From Candidatus Stahliibacteriota bacterium (GTDB lineage Bacteria; Hydrothermota; UBA3073; JACQXS01): a stretch of 42,772 bases of DNA. This document shows positions 16,684 through 23,907 of the stretch, piece after piece (the stretch's first letter is position 1; each line of letters starts with the position of its first letter). The stretch is from positions 1-42,772 of the forward strand of contig JACQXS010000058.1 in NCBI GenBank assembly GCA_016208615.1, read 5' to 3'. Below the pieces are notes generated by a model that had not been told where the DNA came from, ran no database searches, and saw only the letters and a list, made by a program, of their open reading frames with translations. The translations under genes and the position numbers were made by a program.

Positions 16684-18126
16684 TCAGTCAAAAAGATGCA
16701 AATCCCTTTCTATAATTAGTTTCTTATCCCCATACGGAGACAAGACATCCGTAGGTAATTTTACAGAAATAGGGTCGTTAAATAAATCATCAAGTGTTAA
16801 AAATTGAATCCTCGGAATGTTTTTCCCTGTATATGGAGTAAAATATTCACTCGTAGCTTCTTCAACCATTCCTTGAGTTGGCCCCCTAAAAGTTATCAAA
16901 ACACCAAAATCAGCCTCCTGAGTTATTAATGTGCCTTTTAAATCTCTTACCATTGACGGATTAACATTTTCTGTCCCCTTAACTTGTATAATTCCTTTGC
17001 CAAATTGACTTTTCTTTCTTGGGTCAATAAAGTATATAATCCCATCTACTCCCTTATCCCCGGTCTTTCTTTGAGAAGGGATAGCATTTTCTATCCTTGA
17101 TATACACCAAATTTGGAATTGGAAAGCATTTTTTTCTGCCAGTTTCTTCGCAGAATAAACATCTTTTGGCTCACCATCTATAGCAAAATTAATTTTCATC
17201 CCCTCTTCTTTTTCAACTTCCCTAAATCTTTTAGAAACAACATCTATGGCAAGATAAGTTATATCTATCCCAATCCATCTGCGTTTTAATTTTTCTGCCT
17301 TCACAACTACAGTGCCACAACCACAAAAAGGGTCCAAAATAATATCACCTTCATTACTGTTGGCTTTGATTATTCGCTCTAAAAGTGCTTCAGGCTTCTG
17401 AGTGGGATAACCAACCAGTTCTTTTCTAATACTTATTAATGCTTTAATATCATCCCAAATATCTCTAATATAAACATCTCTATAATATTTTCCCTCGTTA
17501 TCTATTTTCGTATCATAAAAAGATTTTTGATATATTATTTTCTCTTTTTGTGGGTTAAAAATATACTTTTGTGATTTGGTATAAAAAAGAAGTATTTCGT
17601 GTTTTTTGGCCCATCTTTTTTTGGTCACGCCTTGTATTCTATATCCCCAAACTACTTCATTTTGGAAGTTATCTATTCCAAATATAGCATCCATTAAAAG
17701 TTTTAGATAATGGCTTGCAGTAGGGTCGCAATGCAAATATATACTACCGGTAGGTTTTAATACTCTTCTCATTTCTAACAATCTTGGCGCCATCATACAT
17801 AAATAAGCCATTATAGAGCTTTCGCCTAAATATGAACGCATTGCTTTCATTAGCTCTATGAGTTTCGGGTTTGCCTTTTCTTTTGTAATAGTTCCCTGTA
17901 TTAGACCATAGTAATTTTTAGCCGCCTCATCTCCCCATTTCCAAGTATCTCCAAAAGTCTCTATTTGAGCAGTTGCTCCTTTTATATTATTTGATTCAGG
18001 ATGAAAGATAATATTGTAAGTCCTACCACTCTTAAATGGTGGGTCCAAATAAATAAGGTCAACAAAATTATCAGCAATCTTATCTCTTAAAATATCTAAA
18101 TTATCACCAAAGTACAATGTATTCAT
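16684..18126 (-). CDS. DNA methyltransferase fused to an Mrr-like endonuclease
   Basis: The N-terminal two thirds is a class beta amino-methyltransferase: DPPF (motif IV, about residue 28 from this start) precedes DPFCGCGTVVVKAEKLKR (motif I/X region, about 265), so it makes N6-adenine or N4-cytosine methylation. The C-terminal third is an Mrr-type nuclease with DKGVDGIIYF and GIIQVKG, the D...QxK catalytic set. One polypeptide therefore modifies and probably cuts. The tracked ORF starts at a GTG (18147), but ATG 18126 has an AAAAGG site, and the predicted -10 box would put GTG almost at the transcript end, so 18126 is preferred. The Shedu gene follows 11 bp downstream. Confidence 0.88.
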   Translation of the reverse strand: MNTLYFGDNLDILRDKIADNFVDLIYLDPPFKSGRTYNIIFHPESNNIKGATAQIETFGDTWKWGDEAAKNYYGLIQGTITKEKANPKLIELMKAMRSYLGESSIMAYLCMMAPRLLEMRRVLKPTGSIYLHCDPTASHYLKLLMDAIFGIDNFQNEVVWGYRIQGVTKKRWAKKHEILLFYTKSQKYIFNPQKEKIIYQKSFYDTKIDNEGKYYRDVYIRDIWDDIKALISIRKELVGYPTQKPEALLERIIKANSNEGDIILDPFCGCGTVVVKAEKLKRRWIGIDITYLAIDVVSKRFREVEKEEGMKINFAIDGEPKDVYSAKKLAEKNAFQFQIWCISRIENAIPSQRKTGDKGVDGIIYFIDPRKKSQFGKGIIQVKGTENVNPSMVRDLKGTLITQEADFGVLITFRGPTQGMVEEATSEYFTPYTGKNIPRIQFLTLDDLFNDPISVKLPTDVLSPYGDKKLIIERDLHLFD

Positions 18127-18155
18127 TTTGAGCCTTTTTTCTTCCACTTGTTTTT

Positions 18156-18183
18156 ATTTAATTCAATTATTTAACCCTGTCAA
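18156..18183 (-). promoter_or_regulatory. Candidate promoter for the defence operon
   Basis: On the minus strand TTGACA (18183-18178) is followed after 16 bp by TTAAAT (18161-18156). It lies just upstream of the methyltransferase gene and next to the end of the ccdA-like gene. Confidence 0.5.
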
Positions 18184-18193
18184 GCATTTTTAC

Positions 18194-18463
18194 CTACACT
18201 TTCAGTAATATAAGTAAAGAAGCAAGACCAAAAAATAGACAAGCAGTGGCAAGTTTCACTATACCCAATTTGCGTTTCATAATCTCACTCATCTTTTGTG
18301 AACTAATCCCAAAATAGGCAACTAAAAACACAAATACAAGTGGAAGAATAAAAAAGAGATTATACATTAGAAGATAATAGATAGCTTTTGCCCTTAACAT
18401 CGGGCTACTTAAAATGTAAGTTATCGTAGGTAAATACACTTGACCAGTACAAACAACTTCCAA
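18194..18463 (-). pseudogene. CcdA-like membrane domain, C-terminal part (out of frame)
   Basis: These residues (VVCTGQVYLPTITYI, then three membrane helices) are the end of a DsbD/CcdA-type thiol-disulfide transporter. The Cys in VVCTGQ is the second conserved membrane Cys. The open frame actually extends upstream to about 18620 (IHIWLICVSAFISGLIVSVLE preceded by repeat-encoded EDRGQKTED), but it is out of frame with 18586-19674, which carries the first half. No start codon suits it. The listed start is a TTG inside the conserved block. Confidence 0.8.
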
Positions 18464-18523
18464 GACCGAAACAATTAGCCCGGAAATAAAAGCACTTACG
18501 CAAATAAGCCATATATGTATATC

Positions 18524-18588
18524 CGTCTTCTGTCCCCTGTCCTCTGTCTTCCGCCTTCTATCCTCTGTCTTCTGTCCTCTGTCCTCTA
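18524..18588 (-). repeat. GARGACA heptanucleotide repeat at the ccdA-like gene break
   Basis: About nine 7-bp units read on the minus strand (GAGGACA, GAGGACA, GAAGACA, GAGGATA, GAAGGCG, GAAGACA, GAGGACA, GGGGACA, GAAGACG). The in-frame TAG that ends the upstream ORF straddles the first edge of the array. Confidence 0.9.
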
Positions 18589-19674
18589 TTGGAGCTTCAT
18601 TTCTGCTGTTCTGCCCTTTTTATAAAGTCTATAATCATAGAGACTTACGAGCCCTAATACAAATGTTAATCCTGCAATAGCATAATACACAATCTCAGAT
18701 AGGATAGGGAATACTTTAATCATTGACACAAACTTAAATATGCCCACCCCAATACAAAAATAAGCAATAAAGACTGCAATAGCAAATGACATACCTACTA
18801 AAAGTATTTCTCTTCTTCTATATGCAGCAAAAGTAAGGTAGGAGATAAAAAATATGATAGTCGCAAAAGCACAAGGATTTATACCATCTAAAAGCCCCGC
18901 TCCTATTATCCCTATAGGAGATAAACCAACAAATCTCTTAATTATCCCATTCTCCGTCACCGCCATAGCGGGATGTTCCACAGGCTTAAACTTTTCCCAT
19001 TGATACCGGGAAGGCTTACTTGTGTGAATAAAATGATAGATATCTTCATCTCTTATCTCTTTTATAAAACTTGTATCCCCTATGAAAATGGCAGGCGTAA
19101 CAAGGTGTAAATTCTCGACCACCTTATATTCTTTACATAAATTATCAAATAGTACCATATTATTACGGTCAGCAATATTGAATCTCGTTATCTCTATATT
19201 TGGAAAGTCGTGTTCAAGGTTACTTAAAATATGCTCGCAACGACTACATTCTTTGCATCCAGGGGTGTAAAAATAAGCAATCTTGAAGTTTATTAAGATA
19301 CTGGCAACAGGTATTGGAAATCTAATTGGGTTTGTTGGATTTGTTTCTGGGATTGAGAAGCTATTTTCTATTACAGGCGTATCGGGATGTTCTATAAACT
19401 TATTAATTCGTCGTATTTCATCTATACCTACTAATAATTTATCTCCTATCAACATTGCAGGAAATTTATCAACATAACTTCCATACTTCTTTTCTATCTC
19501 AAGTAGATGCTTATACCCACTATCAGTCTCTATGTTGTAGTACTTGATAGTTATATTTTTTGCCCTCAATATAGGCAATATACTATCCTTGATTATAGCA
19601 CATTCCTCACATCCGGGAGAATAGAAATAATCTATTTGGGCAGTAAAAAGGACAAAAAGAATGAGAATATTCAT
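18586..19674 (-). CDS. Thioredoxin-thioredoxin-CcdA fusion, N-terminal part (broken)
   Basis: The 362 residues start with a signal-like MNILILFVLFTAQ. They contain two thioredoxin-like domains with SPGCEEC (Cys 22 and 25) and TPGCKEC (about 137-143), then a CcdA/DsbD membrane domain with GLLDGINPCAFA holding the first conserved membrane Cys. Such proteins pass electrons across the membrane to reduce extracytoplasmic thiols. The reading frame ends at a TAG at the edge of a GARGACA heptad array, and the remaining helices with the second Cys continue in another frame. A nonamer repeat encodes ETNPTNPI between the two thioredoxin domains. A candidate promoter (TTGACG, 16 bp, TAAACT) leaves almost no leader before the ATG. 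Confidence 0.85.
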   Translation of the reverse strand: MNILILFVLFTAQIDYFYSPGCEECAIIKDSILPILRAKNITIKYYNIETDSGYKHLLEIEKKYGSYVDKFPAMLIGDKLLVGIDEIRRINKFIEHPDTPVIENSFSIPETNPTNPIRFPIPVASILINFKIAYFYTPGCKECSRCEHILSNLEHDFPNIEITRFNIADRNNMVLFDNLCKEYKVVENLHLVTPAIFIGDTSFIKEIRDEDIYHFIHTSKPSRYQWEKFKPVEHPAMAVTENGIIKRFVGLSPIGIIGAGLLDGINPCAFATIIFFISYLTFAAYRRREILLVGMSFAIAVFIAYFCIGVGIFKFVSMIKVFPILSEIVYYAIAGLTFVLGLVSLYDYRLYKKGRTAEMKLQ

Positions 19675-19813
19675 TAACTATTAGTTTAATCTTTTCTTAT
19701 CCGGCGTCAAGCATATTTCTGACTATTCTACAAAAATACAAAAGTAAAATAAAAAATAGGGTTGACAAGAAGGGAATATAAGTTATTTTTCTATTGTTGA
19801 AAGTAGAAAGTTT

Positions 19814-20026
19814 ATGAAAATAGAAGTGCATATTACGGAATCGCTTTGTAAGGCGTGTGGTTATTGCATAGAGGCATGTCCTAAAAAGGTATTAGAATTA
19901 GCTAATTATTTTAATGAAAGTGGCTTCCATCCGGCATGCATTATAAAGAAAGAAGAATGCACCGGCTGCGGAATGTGCTATCAAGTATGCCCAGAAGTAG
20001 CAATTGAGGTAACCCGCGAGAAATAG
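19814..20026 (+). CDS. 2x[4Fe-4S] ferredoxin subunit of the 2-oxoacid oxidoreductase (delta)
   Basis: The 70-residue protein has two cluster motifs, CKACGYCIEACP and CTGCGMCYQVCP. It is the small electron-accepting delta subunit that heads many VOR/KOR operons. A TTGACA box at 19762 lies upstream but a clear -10 box is not obvious. The next genes on the same strand are a DUF3795 gene (7 bp away) and then the alpha, beta and gamma subunits. Confidence 0.92.
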   Translation: MKIEVHITESLCKACGYCIEACPKKVLELANYFNESGFHPACIIKKEECTGCGMCYQVCPEVAIEVTREK

Positions 20027-20033
20027 ATACAAG

Positions 20034-20456
20034 ATGAAGAAAAAATTAACCGGCTATTGTGGGTTGTATTGTGGTGACTGCTCCGGATATACAGGAACAA
20101 TTGCTGACTTATCAAGAGACATTAGAAAAGAGCTACGGAAGGCTAAATTTGATGCCATAGCAAAAGTGGTCCCTTTCAAAGAATTTAAATACTATAAGGA
20201 ATGCTATGAATGTTTGGGAGCAATGATAAAGCTCAGATGTAAAGGTTGTCGTGGCGGAAGCAGGTCAAAATTTTGCAATATCGCCAAGTGTGTTCAAAAA
20301 AAGAATTATGAAGGATGTTGGGAATGTAGTAAATTTGAGGAGTGCAAAAAGCTACAGGGTCTTGAGGTAGTTCATAAAGATGCTCATATCAAGAATTTAA
20401 ATAAGATTAAACAAGTTGGAATTAAAGAATGGTTGAAAGGTAAAAGATTTTGGTAA
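20034..20456 (+). CDS. DUF3795 cysteine-rich protein
   Basis: This 140-residue protein is full of paired cysteines: YCGLYCGDCSGY at the start, YYKECYECL, LRCKGCRGG, FCNIAKC, GCWECSKFEECKKL. This is the DUF3795 pattern, likely a zinc- or iron-sulfur-binding protein of unknown function common in anaerobes. It lies 7 bp behind the ferredoxin gene and 15 bp before the truncated alpha-subunit leader, so it belongs to the operon before the HEPN/MNT insertion. No duplicated flanks were seen around it. Confidence 0.85.
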   Translation: MKKKLTGYCGLYCGDCSGYTGTIADLSRDIRKELRKAKFDAIAKVVPFKEFKYYKECYECLGAMIKLRCKGCRGGSRSKFCNIAKCVQKKNYEGCWECSKFEECKKLQGLEVVHKDAHIKNLNKIKQVGIKEWLKGKRFW

Positions 20457-20471
20457 ACGGTTAAACCTCAA

Positions 20472-20567
20472 ATGAAAGACATAACAAAGTATAAGACAGG
20501 TGAGCATATATTAATAAAGGGGAATGAGGCATTGGTTTCGTTAATTGAAGAGTTAACTAATGGGTAA
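20472..20567 (+). pseudogene. Truncated VOR alpha leader ORF (first 21 codons)
   Basis: The ORF reads MKDITKYKTGEHILIKGNEA plus L, identical to the start of the alpha subunit at 21265. It then has ten unrelated codons (VSLIEELTNG) and a TAA at 20565-20567. The stop lies inside the first codons of the HEPN gene (ATGGGTAA, 8-bp overlap). Ribosomes starting on the old alpha start would therefore end exactly at the HEPN start. It is either dead or a translational-coupling leader. Confidence 0.9.
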
Positions 20568-20952
20568 GGATAAATTCAAACTACCAAAGGAATGGTTCAA
20601 TCAGGCAAATTATGACTTACAGACAGCAGAAGCAATGTTCAAAACAGGCAGATACATCTATACAGTTTTTATGTGCCATCTATCAATCGAGAAAGCATTG
20701 AAAGGGCTTTATGCTAAGAATTTTCAGAAAAGCCCACCTAAAACTCACGACTTAAACTATCTTAGCAAAGAGATAAACTTAATGTTCTCAGAAGAACTCA
20801 AGATTTTTATGGACAATCTTAACGATTTAAGTATTCCTACCCGATATCCTGATGAACTTGACAAACTTTTAACCCAGTATAAAAAAGATAGAACAGAGAA
20901 GGTGTTAAATCAAACAAAGGTATTGTTACTATGGCTAAAAGAGAAATTATAG
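20560..20952 (+). CDS. HEPN-domain protein (toxin-side partner of an MNT module)
   Basis: The 130-residue all-helical protein fits the COG2250-type HEPN family: FNQANYDLQTAEAMFKTGRY, FMCHLSIEKALKGLYAK, PPKTHDLNYLSKEI, LSIPTRYPDE. HEPN proteins paired with MNTs are often RNases. The canonical R-x4-6-H site of HepT toxins is not apparent in the last helix, so catalytic activity is uncertain. It overlaps the next gene (MNT) by 22 bp and its start overlaps the truncated alpha leader by 8 bp. The module sits inside the VOR operon and would be transcribed with it. Confidence 0.88.
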   Translation: MGKDKFKLPKEWFNQANYDLQTAEAMFKTGRYIYTVFMCHLSIEKALKGLYAKNFQKSPPKTHDLNYLSKEINLMFSEELKIFMDNLNDLSIPTRYPDELDKLLTQYKKDRTEKVLNQTKVLLLWLKEKL

Positions 20953-21263
20953 AGATATCAAAAATTCTACAAGAATTACTTCAACAAAGAAAGGTTAGCA
21001 TTTATAAGATAATTATTTTTGGCTCATATGCAAAAGGGAGTCAACGAAAGGATAGTGATATTGATATAATAGTTGTTTCTAATGACTTTAGGAATAAAGA
21101 CATATTTGAGAGAGTAAAGCTTACAAGTGGAGTTCATAGAGGACTGGTGGATAGGATTAAAAAGCCTTTTGATATTATGTATTATTCAGACACAGAATGG
21201 GATGAAGGCGATTCATTAATAATAAATTCTGCAAAAGAAGACGGAGAGATAATTTATGGCTGA
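20931..21263 (+). CDS. Minimal nucleotidyltransferase (MNT), antitoxin-side partner
   Basis: The 110-residue protein has the pol-beta-type core IIIFGSYAKGSQRKDSDIDI: GS...D-x-D with both metal-binding Asp. MNTs in HEPN pairs are antitoxins and in studied cases AMPylate the HEPN toxin. The order here is HEPN first, MNT second. Its TGA is at 21261-21263, one base before the likely alpha-subunit ATG at 21265 and overlapping an in-frame ATG at 21256, so translation can pass straight into the restored metabolic gene. Confidence 0.9.
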   Translation: MAKREIIEISKILQELLQQRKVSIYKIIIFGSYAKGSQRKDSDIDIIVVSNDFRNKDIFERVKLTSGVHRGLVDRIKKPFDIMYYSDTEWDEGDSLIINSAKEDGEIIYG

Positions 21264-21264
21264 A

Positions 21265-22419
21265 ATGAAAGACATAACAAAGTATAAGACAGGCGAGCAT
21301 ATATTAATAAAGGGGAATGAGGCATTGGCGGAGGGTGCAGTGCGTGCTGGGTGTAGATTTTTCTCAGGCTATCCCATCACTCCTCAGAATGAGGTTCCTG
21401 AATACTTAAGCTGGCGTCTATTTGAGGTAGGCGGCACATTTATTCAGGCAGAAGCAGAAGTAAGTGCCATTAATATGTTATATGGAGCAGCAGCAGTAGG
21501 GACAAGGGCAATGACTTCTTCCTCAGGATGTGGTATAAGTTTAAAGCAGGAGGGCATTTCTTATATCGCTTCGGCAGAGCTACCCATTTTTTATGCCAAT
21601 GTAATGCGTGGAGGTCCCGGACTGGGCAATATTTCACCATATCAGGGTGATTATTTTCAATCCACGCGTGGTGGAGGACATGGGGATTATAGGGTTATCG
21701 TACTTGCTCCTAATTCAGTAACTGAGATGGGCAATTTCCCATACCTTGGCTATAAACTTGCGGATAAGTATCGTATTCCGTGTATGGTGTTGGCAGATGG
21801 GCTTTTGGGTCAGATGATGGAGCCAATGGAATTTAAGTTTGATTGGGTAGATATAAATAAATTACCACCTAAAGATTATACTTTGACAGGGTGTAAAAAT
21901 AGGGAGCGTCGCATTATAAATACTTTGTATATGGATGTGAATATACTTGAGCGTCACACTTGGCATTTGTATCAAAAATATAGAGAAATAGAGGCAACGG
22001 AAGTTAGATACGAGGAGCGATATACCGAAGATGCAGATATAATCGTTGTCGCATACGGCACATCAGCTCGCGTAGCTATGGATGCGATTGCAAAAGCTCG
22101 TAAGCAAGGGATAAAAGTAGGATTGTTTAGGCCCATTACTTTATGGCCCTTCCCTAAAAAGAGACTATTGGAACTGACAGCAAGGTCAAGCAAATTTTTA
22201 GTCGTTGAAATGAGTATCGGTCAAATGGTAGAGGATGTGGAACTTTCTCTACAAGGAAAGGCAGAGATTTATTTCTATGGTCAACCCGGTGGAATAGTAC
22301 CAACAGGCGATACTATCAAAAATCAAATCTCCAAAATCAAACCCGTTTCCGATGTATCGGATTCGGGAACGCAAAAATTAAACTCACAGAGTAAGGTAAT
22401 ATACTTAAATGATATTTAA
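21265..22419 (+). CDS. vorB: 2-oxoacid (2-oxoisovalerate-type) ferredoxin oxidoreductase, alpha subunit VorB
   Basis: It carries the VorB pattern: KGNEALAEGAVRAGCRFFSG, GYPITPQNEVPEYLS, AEAEVSAINMLYGAAAVGTR, TSSSGCGISLKQEGISYIAS, RGGPGLGNI and GGGHGDYRVIVLAP. VOR oxidises branched-chain 2-oxoacids to acyl-CoA with ferredoxin as acceptor. The ORF track starts at 21256, but ATG 21265 corresponds to the start kept in the upstream 5' copy, so it is preferred. The first 21 codons are duplicated upstream by the HEPN-MNT insertion. A C-terminal extension (KPVSDVSDSGTQ) is encoded by a palindrome. It overlaps the beta gene by 11 bp. Confidence 0.92.
   Translation: MKDITKYKTGEHILIKGNEALAEGAVRAGCRFFSGYPITPQNEVPEYLSWRLFEVGGTFIQAEAEVSAINMLYGAAAVGTRAMTSSSGCGISLKQEGISYIASAELPIFYANVMRGGPGLGNISPYQGDYFQSTRGGGHGDYRVIVLAPNSVTEMGNFPYLGYKLADKYRIPCMVLADGLLGQMMEPMEFKFDWVDINKLPPKDYTLTGCKNRERRIINTLYMDVNILERHTWHLYQKYREIEATEVRYEERYTEDADIIVVAYGTSARVAMDAIAKARKQGIKVGLFRPITLWPFPKKRLLELTARSSKFLVVEMSIGQMVEDVELSLQGKAEIYFYGQPGGIVPTGDTIKNQISKIKPVSDVSDSGTQKLNSQSKVIYLNDI
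22342..22367 (+). repeat. Palindrome encoding part of the VorB C-terminal tail
   Basis: CCCGTTTCCGAT and ATCGGATTCGGG form a near-perfect hairpin inside the coding sequence, beyond the conserved VorB domain. Similar CCCGAT/ATCGGG palindromes occur at 28.6 kb. Confidence 0.7.
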
Positions 22420-23143
22420 GAGACCTGAAGGATTAACTAATACGCCTTGGCGTTATTGTCCTGGGTGCGGGCATGGTATAGTTCATCGTCTAATAGGTGA
22501 AGTGATAGATGAATTAGGCATCAGAGAAAAGACAATAGGTATTGCACCTGTTGGGTGTTCAGTATTTATGTATGAATACTTTAATTGTGATATGATTCAG
22601 ACAGCACATGGCAGGGCACCGGCGGTAGCTACTGGGATTAAGCGTAGTCATCCAGATTTAATATGCTTCAGCTATCAAGGGGATGGGGATTTGGCAGCCA
22701 TAGGGACGGCTGAAACTGTGCATAGTGCAGCTCGGGGTGAGAATTTCACTATCATTTTTATTAACAATACCATATATGGGATGACGGGTGGACAGCAAGC
22801 ACCTACAACAATGCCTGGACAAAAGACTACTACTAATCCATATGGCAGGGATACTCGTATTCACGGTTTCCCTATTAGAGTATGCGAAATGTTGGCTACT
22901 CTTGATGGGCCTGTATATTTAGAGCGCGTGGCAGTGAATAAGCCAGTGAATGTTATTCGGGCGAAACGGGCTATAAGCAAAGCGATTAAATTGCAAGTAG
23001 ATAATAAGGGGTTCTCGTTAGTTGAAATATTATCCCCTTGTCCAACTGGATGGGGATTATCACCAAAAAGCGCGTGCGAATATATGGATAAAGTGATGCT
23101 CCCATATTATCCACTTGGCGTATTTAAAGACTTAATAAAATGA
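22409..23143 (+). CDS. vorA: 2-oxoacid:ferredoxin oxidoreductase, beta (TPP-binding) subunit
   Basis: The 244-residue subunit binds thiamine pyrophosphate and forms the active site. It has YCPGCGHGIVHRL at the start, GRAPAVATGIKRSHPDL, the TPP motif GDGDLAAIGTAETVHSAARG, and INNTIYGMTGGQQAPTT. It overlaps the alpha gene by 11 bp. Its stop overlaps (ATGA) the original start of the gamma gene, which is now the truncated leader at 23140. The gene symbol follows the VOR naming and is inferred from the VorB-type partner. Confidence 0.92.
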   Translation: MIFKRPEGLTNTPWRYCPGCGHGIVHRLIGEVIDELGIREKTIGIAPVGCSVFMYEYFNCDMIQTAHGRAPAVATGIKRSHPDLICFSYQGDGDLAAIGTAETVHSAARGENFTIIFINNTIYGMTGGQQAPTTMPGQKTTTNPYGRDTRIHGFPIRVCEMLATLDGPVYLERVAVNKPVNVIRAKRAISKAIKLQVDNKGFSLVEILSPCPTGWGLSPKSACEYMDKVMLPYYPLGVFKDLIK

Positions 23144-23223
23144 GACAGGAAGTAATAATATCGGGCTTCGGGGGTCAGGGGTCGGTAAAGTCAGGTGTCT
23201 TATTGGCAAATGTAAATGGATAA
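23140..23223 (+). pseudogene. Truncated VOR gamma leader ORF (first 24 codons)
   Basis: It reads MRQEVIISGFGGQGSVKSGV then LLAN, identical to the gamma subunit start, followed by VNG and TAA. It keeps the ATGA overlap with the beta-subunit stop. Its stop lies in the start region of the MNT gene (ATGGATAA, 8-bp overlap), the same arrangement as the leader in front of the first module. Confidence 0.9.
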
Positions 23224-23536
23224 TAGAGTAAAACAACCGATAAGCCAAATAAAGAAATACTTGATAAAAAAGTATGAGGACAAAATAAAACAGGTTATTA
23301 TTTACGGTTCATATGCGAGGGGTGAAGCTACAAAAGATTCTGATATTGACATTTTAGTTGTAATTGACGATTCTCTCAATTCCTATAATGTAAGAAAAAG
23401 CTTGAGTGATATAATTTTTGATATCCTTCTTGAGAAAAAAGAATTGATTTCAGTTATAGCTGTCCCAGAAAGCATTTTCAAAAATTACAAATCCCCTTTT
23501 ATATTGAATGTGAAAGAGGAAGGGATGATAGCGTGA
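23216..23536 (+). CDS. Minimal nucleotidyltransferase (MNT) of the second module
   Basis: The 106-residue protein has the MNT core IIYGSYARGEATKDSDIDIL (GS and D-x-D). It probably neutralises the neighbouring HEPN protein. It resembles the MNT of the first module only in the core motif; the C-terminal half (LLEKKELISVIAVPESIFKN) differs. The order is reversed relative to the first module (MNT first). Its TGA overlaps the GTG start of the HEPN gene by 4 bp. Confidence 0.9.
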   Translation: MDNRVKQPISQIKKYLIKKYEDKIKQVIIYGSYARGEATKDSDIDILVVIDDSLNSYNVRKSLSDIIFDILLEKKELISVIAVPESIFKNYKSPFILNVKEEGMIA

Positions 23537-23907
23537 AAGAAATTAGTGACCTTACAAAAAAAGCAGAAAAGTTTCTTAAAACCGCAAAACTTGTTTTTGA
23601 TTCTAAAGATTACGACTCTTGCACCTCAAGGTGTTATTATGCAATGTTTTTCATGGCAGAAGCGGTGCTACTTACCAAAGATTTGAAAGCATCTTCACAC
23701 AAGGGTGTAATAAGTCTGTTTGGGGAGCATTTTGTGAAGACTGGAATTTTTGAAAGAGAAGAAGGAAAGGCACTCATCTATGCCTATGATAAAAGATTGA
23801 TTGGAGATTATGGGGTAGGTTTCGCAGTTACTGAAAGAGAAGCAGAAGATATACTGAGAATATCTCAGAATTTTATTAAGAAGTTGAAAATTTATCTTAA
23901 AAAATGA
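23533..23907 (+). CDS. HEPN-domain protein of the second module
   Basis: The 124-residue helical protein fits the COG1895-type HEPN family: KKAEKFLKTAKLVF, YDSCTSRCYYAMFFMAEAVL, SSHKGVISLFGEHFVKTG, YDKRLIGDYGVGF. It is a different HEPN family from the first module's. A canonical R-x4-6-H is not evident, though RLIGDYG lies where family members have R..ADY. It starts at GTG overlapping the MNT stop. Its TGA overlaps the restored gamma start (ATGA), copying exactly the junction that once joined the beta and gamma genes. Confidence 0.88.
   Translation: MKEISDLTKKAEKFLKTAKLVFDSKDYDSCTSRCYYAMFFMAEAVLLTKDLKASSHKGVISLFGEHFVKTGIFEREEGKALIYAYDKRLIGDYGVGFAVTEREAEDILRISQNFIKKLKIYLKK

Larger units (their letters stand above)
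20470..21328 (+). mobile_element. HEPN-MNT module inserted in the VOR alpha gene with restored 5' end
   Basis: A 66-bp direct repeat (20470-20535 and 21263-21328, one mismatch) bounds the module. Each copy runs from two bases before the ATG to codon 21 of the alpha gene. The left copy is followed by foreign sequence and stops; the right copy continues into the whole alpha gene. The insertion-plus-repeat length is 793 bp. No inverted ends or recombinase are seen. The single mismatch is a silent GGT/GGC Gly codon. Confidence 0.9.

Noticed and set aside
18524-18588. Phase-variable switch of the CcdA-like gene by heptad slippage
   Set aside because: The stop codon of the N-terminal frame lies at the edge of the array, so changing unit number cannot restore the frame.
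20034-20456. DUF3795 gene as a third inserted module in the VOR operon
   Set aside because: No duplicated gene start flanks it; it may be an ordinary operon member.
20536-21262. HEPN-MNT modules as classical transposons
   Set aside because: No terminal inverted repeats were found on comparing the module ends, no transposase is encoded, and a 66-76 bp target duplication starting exactly at an ATG is not typical of IS elements.
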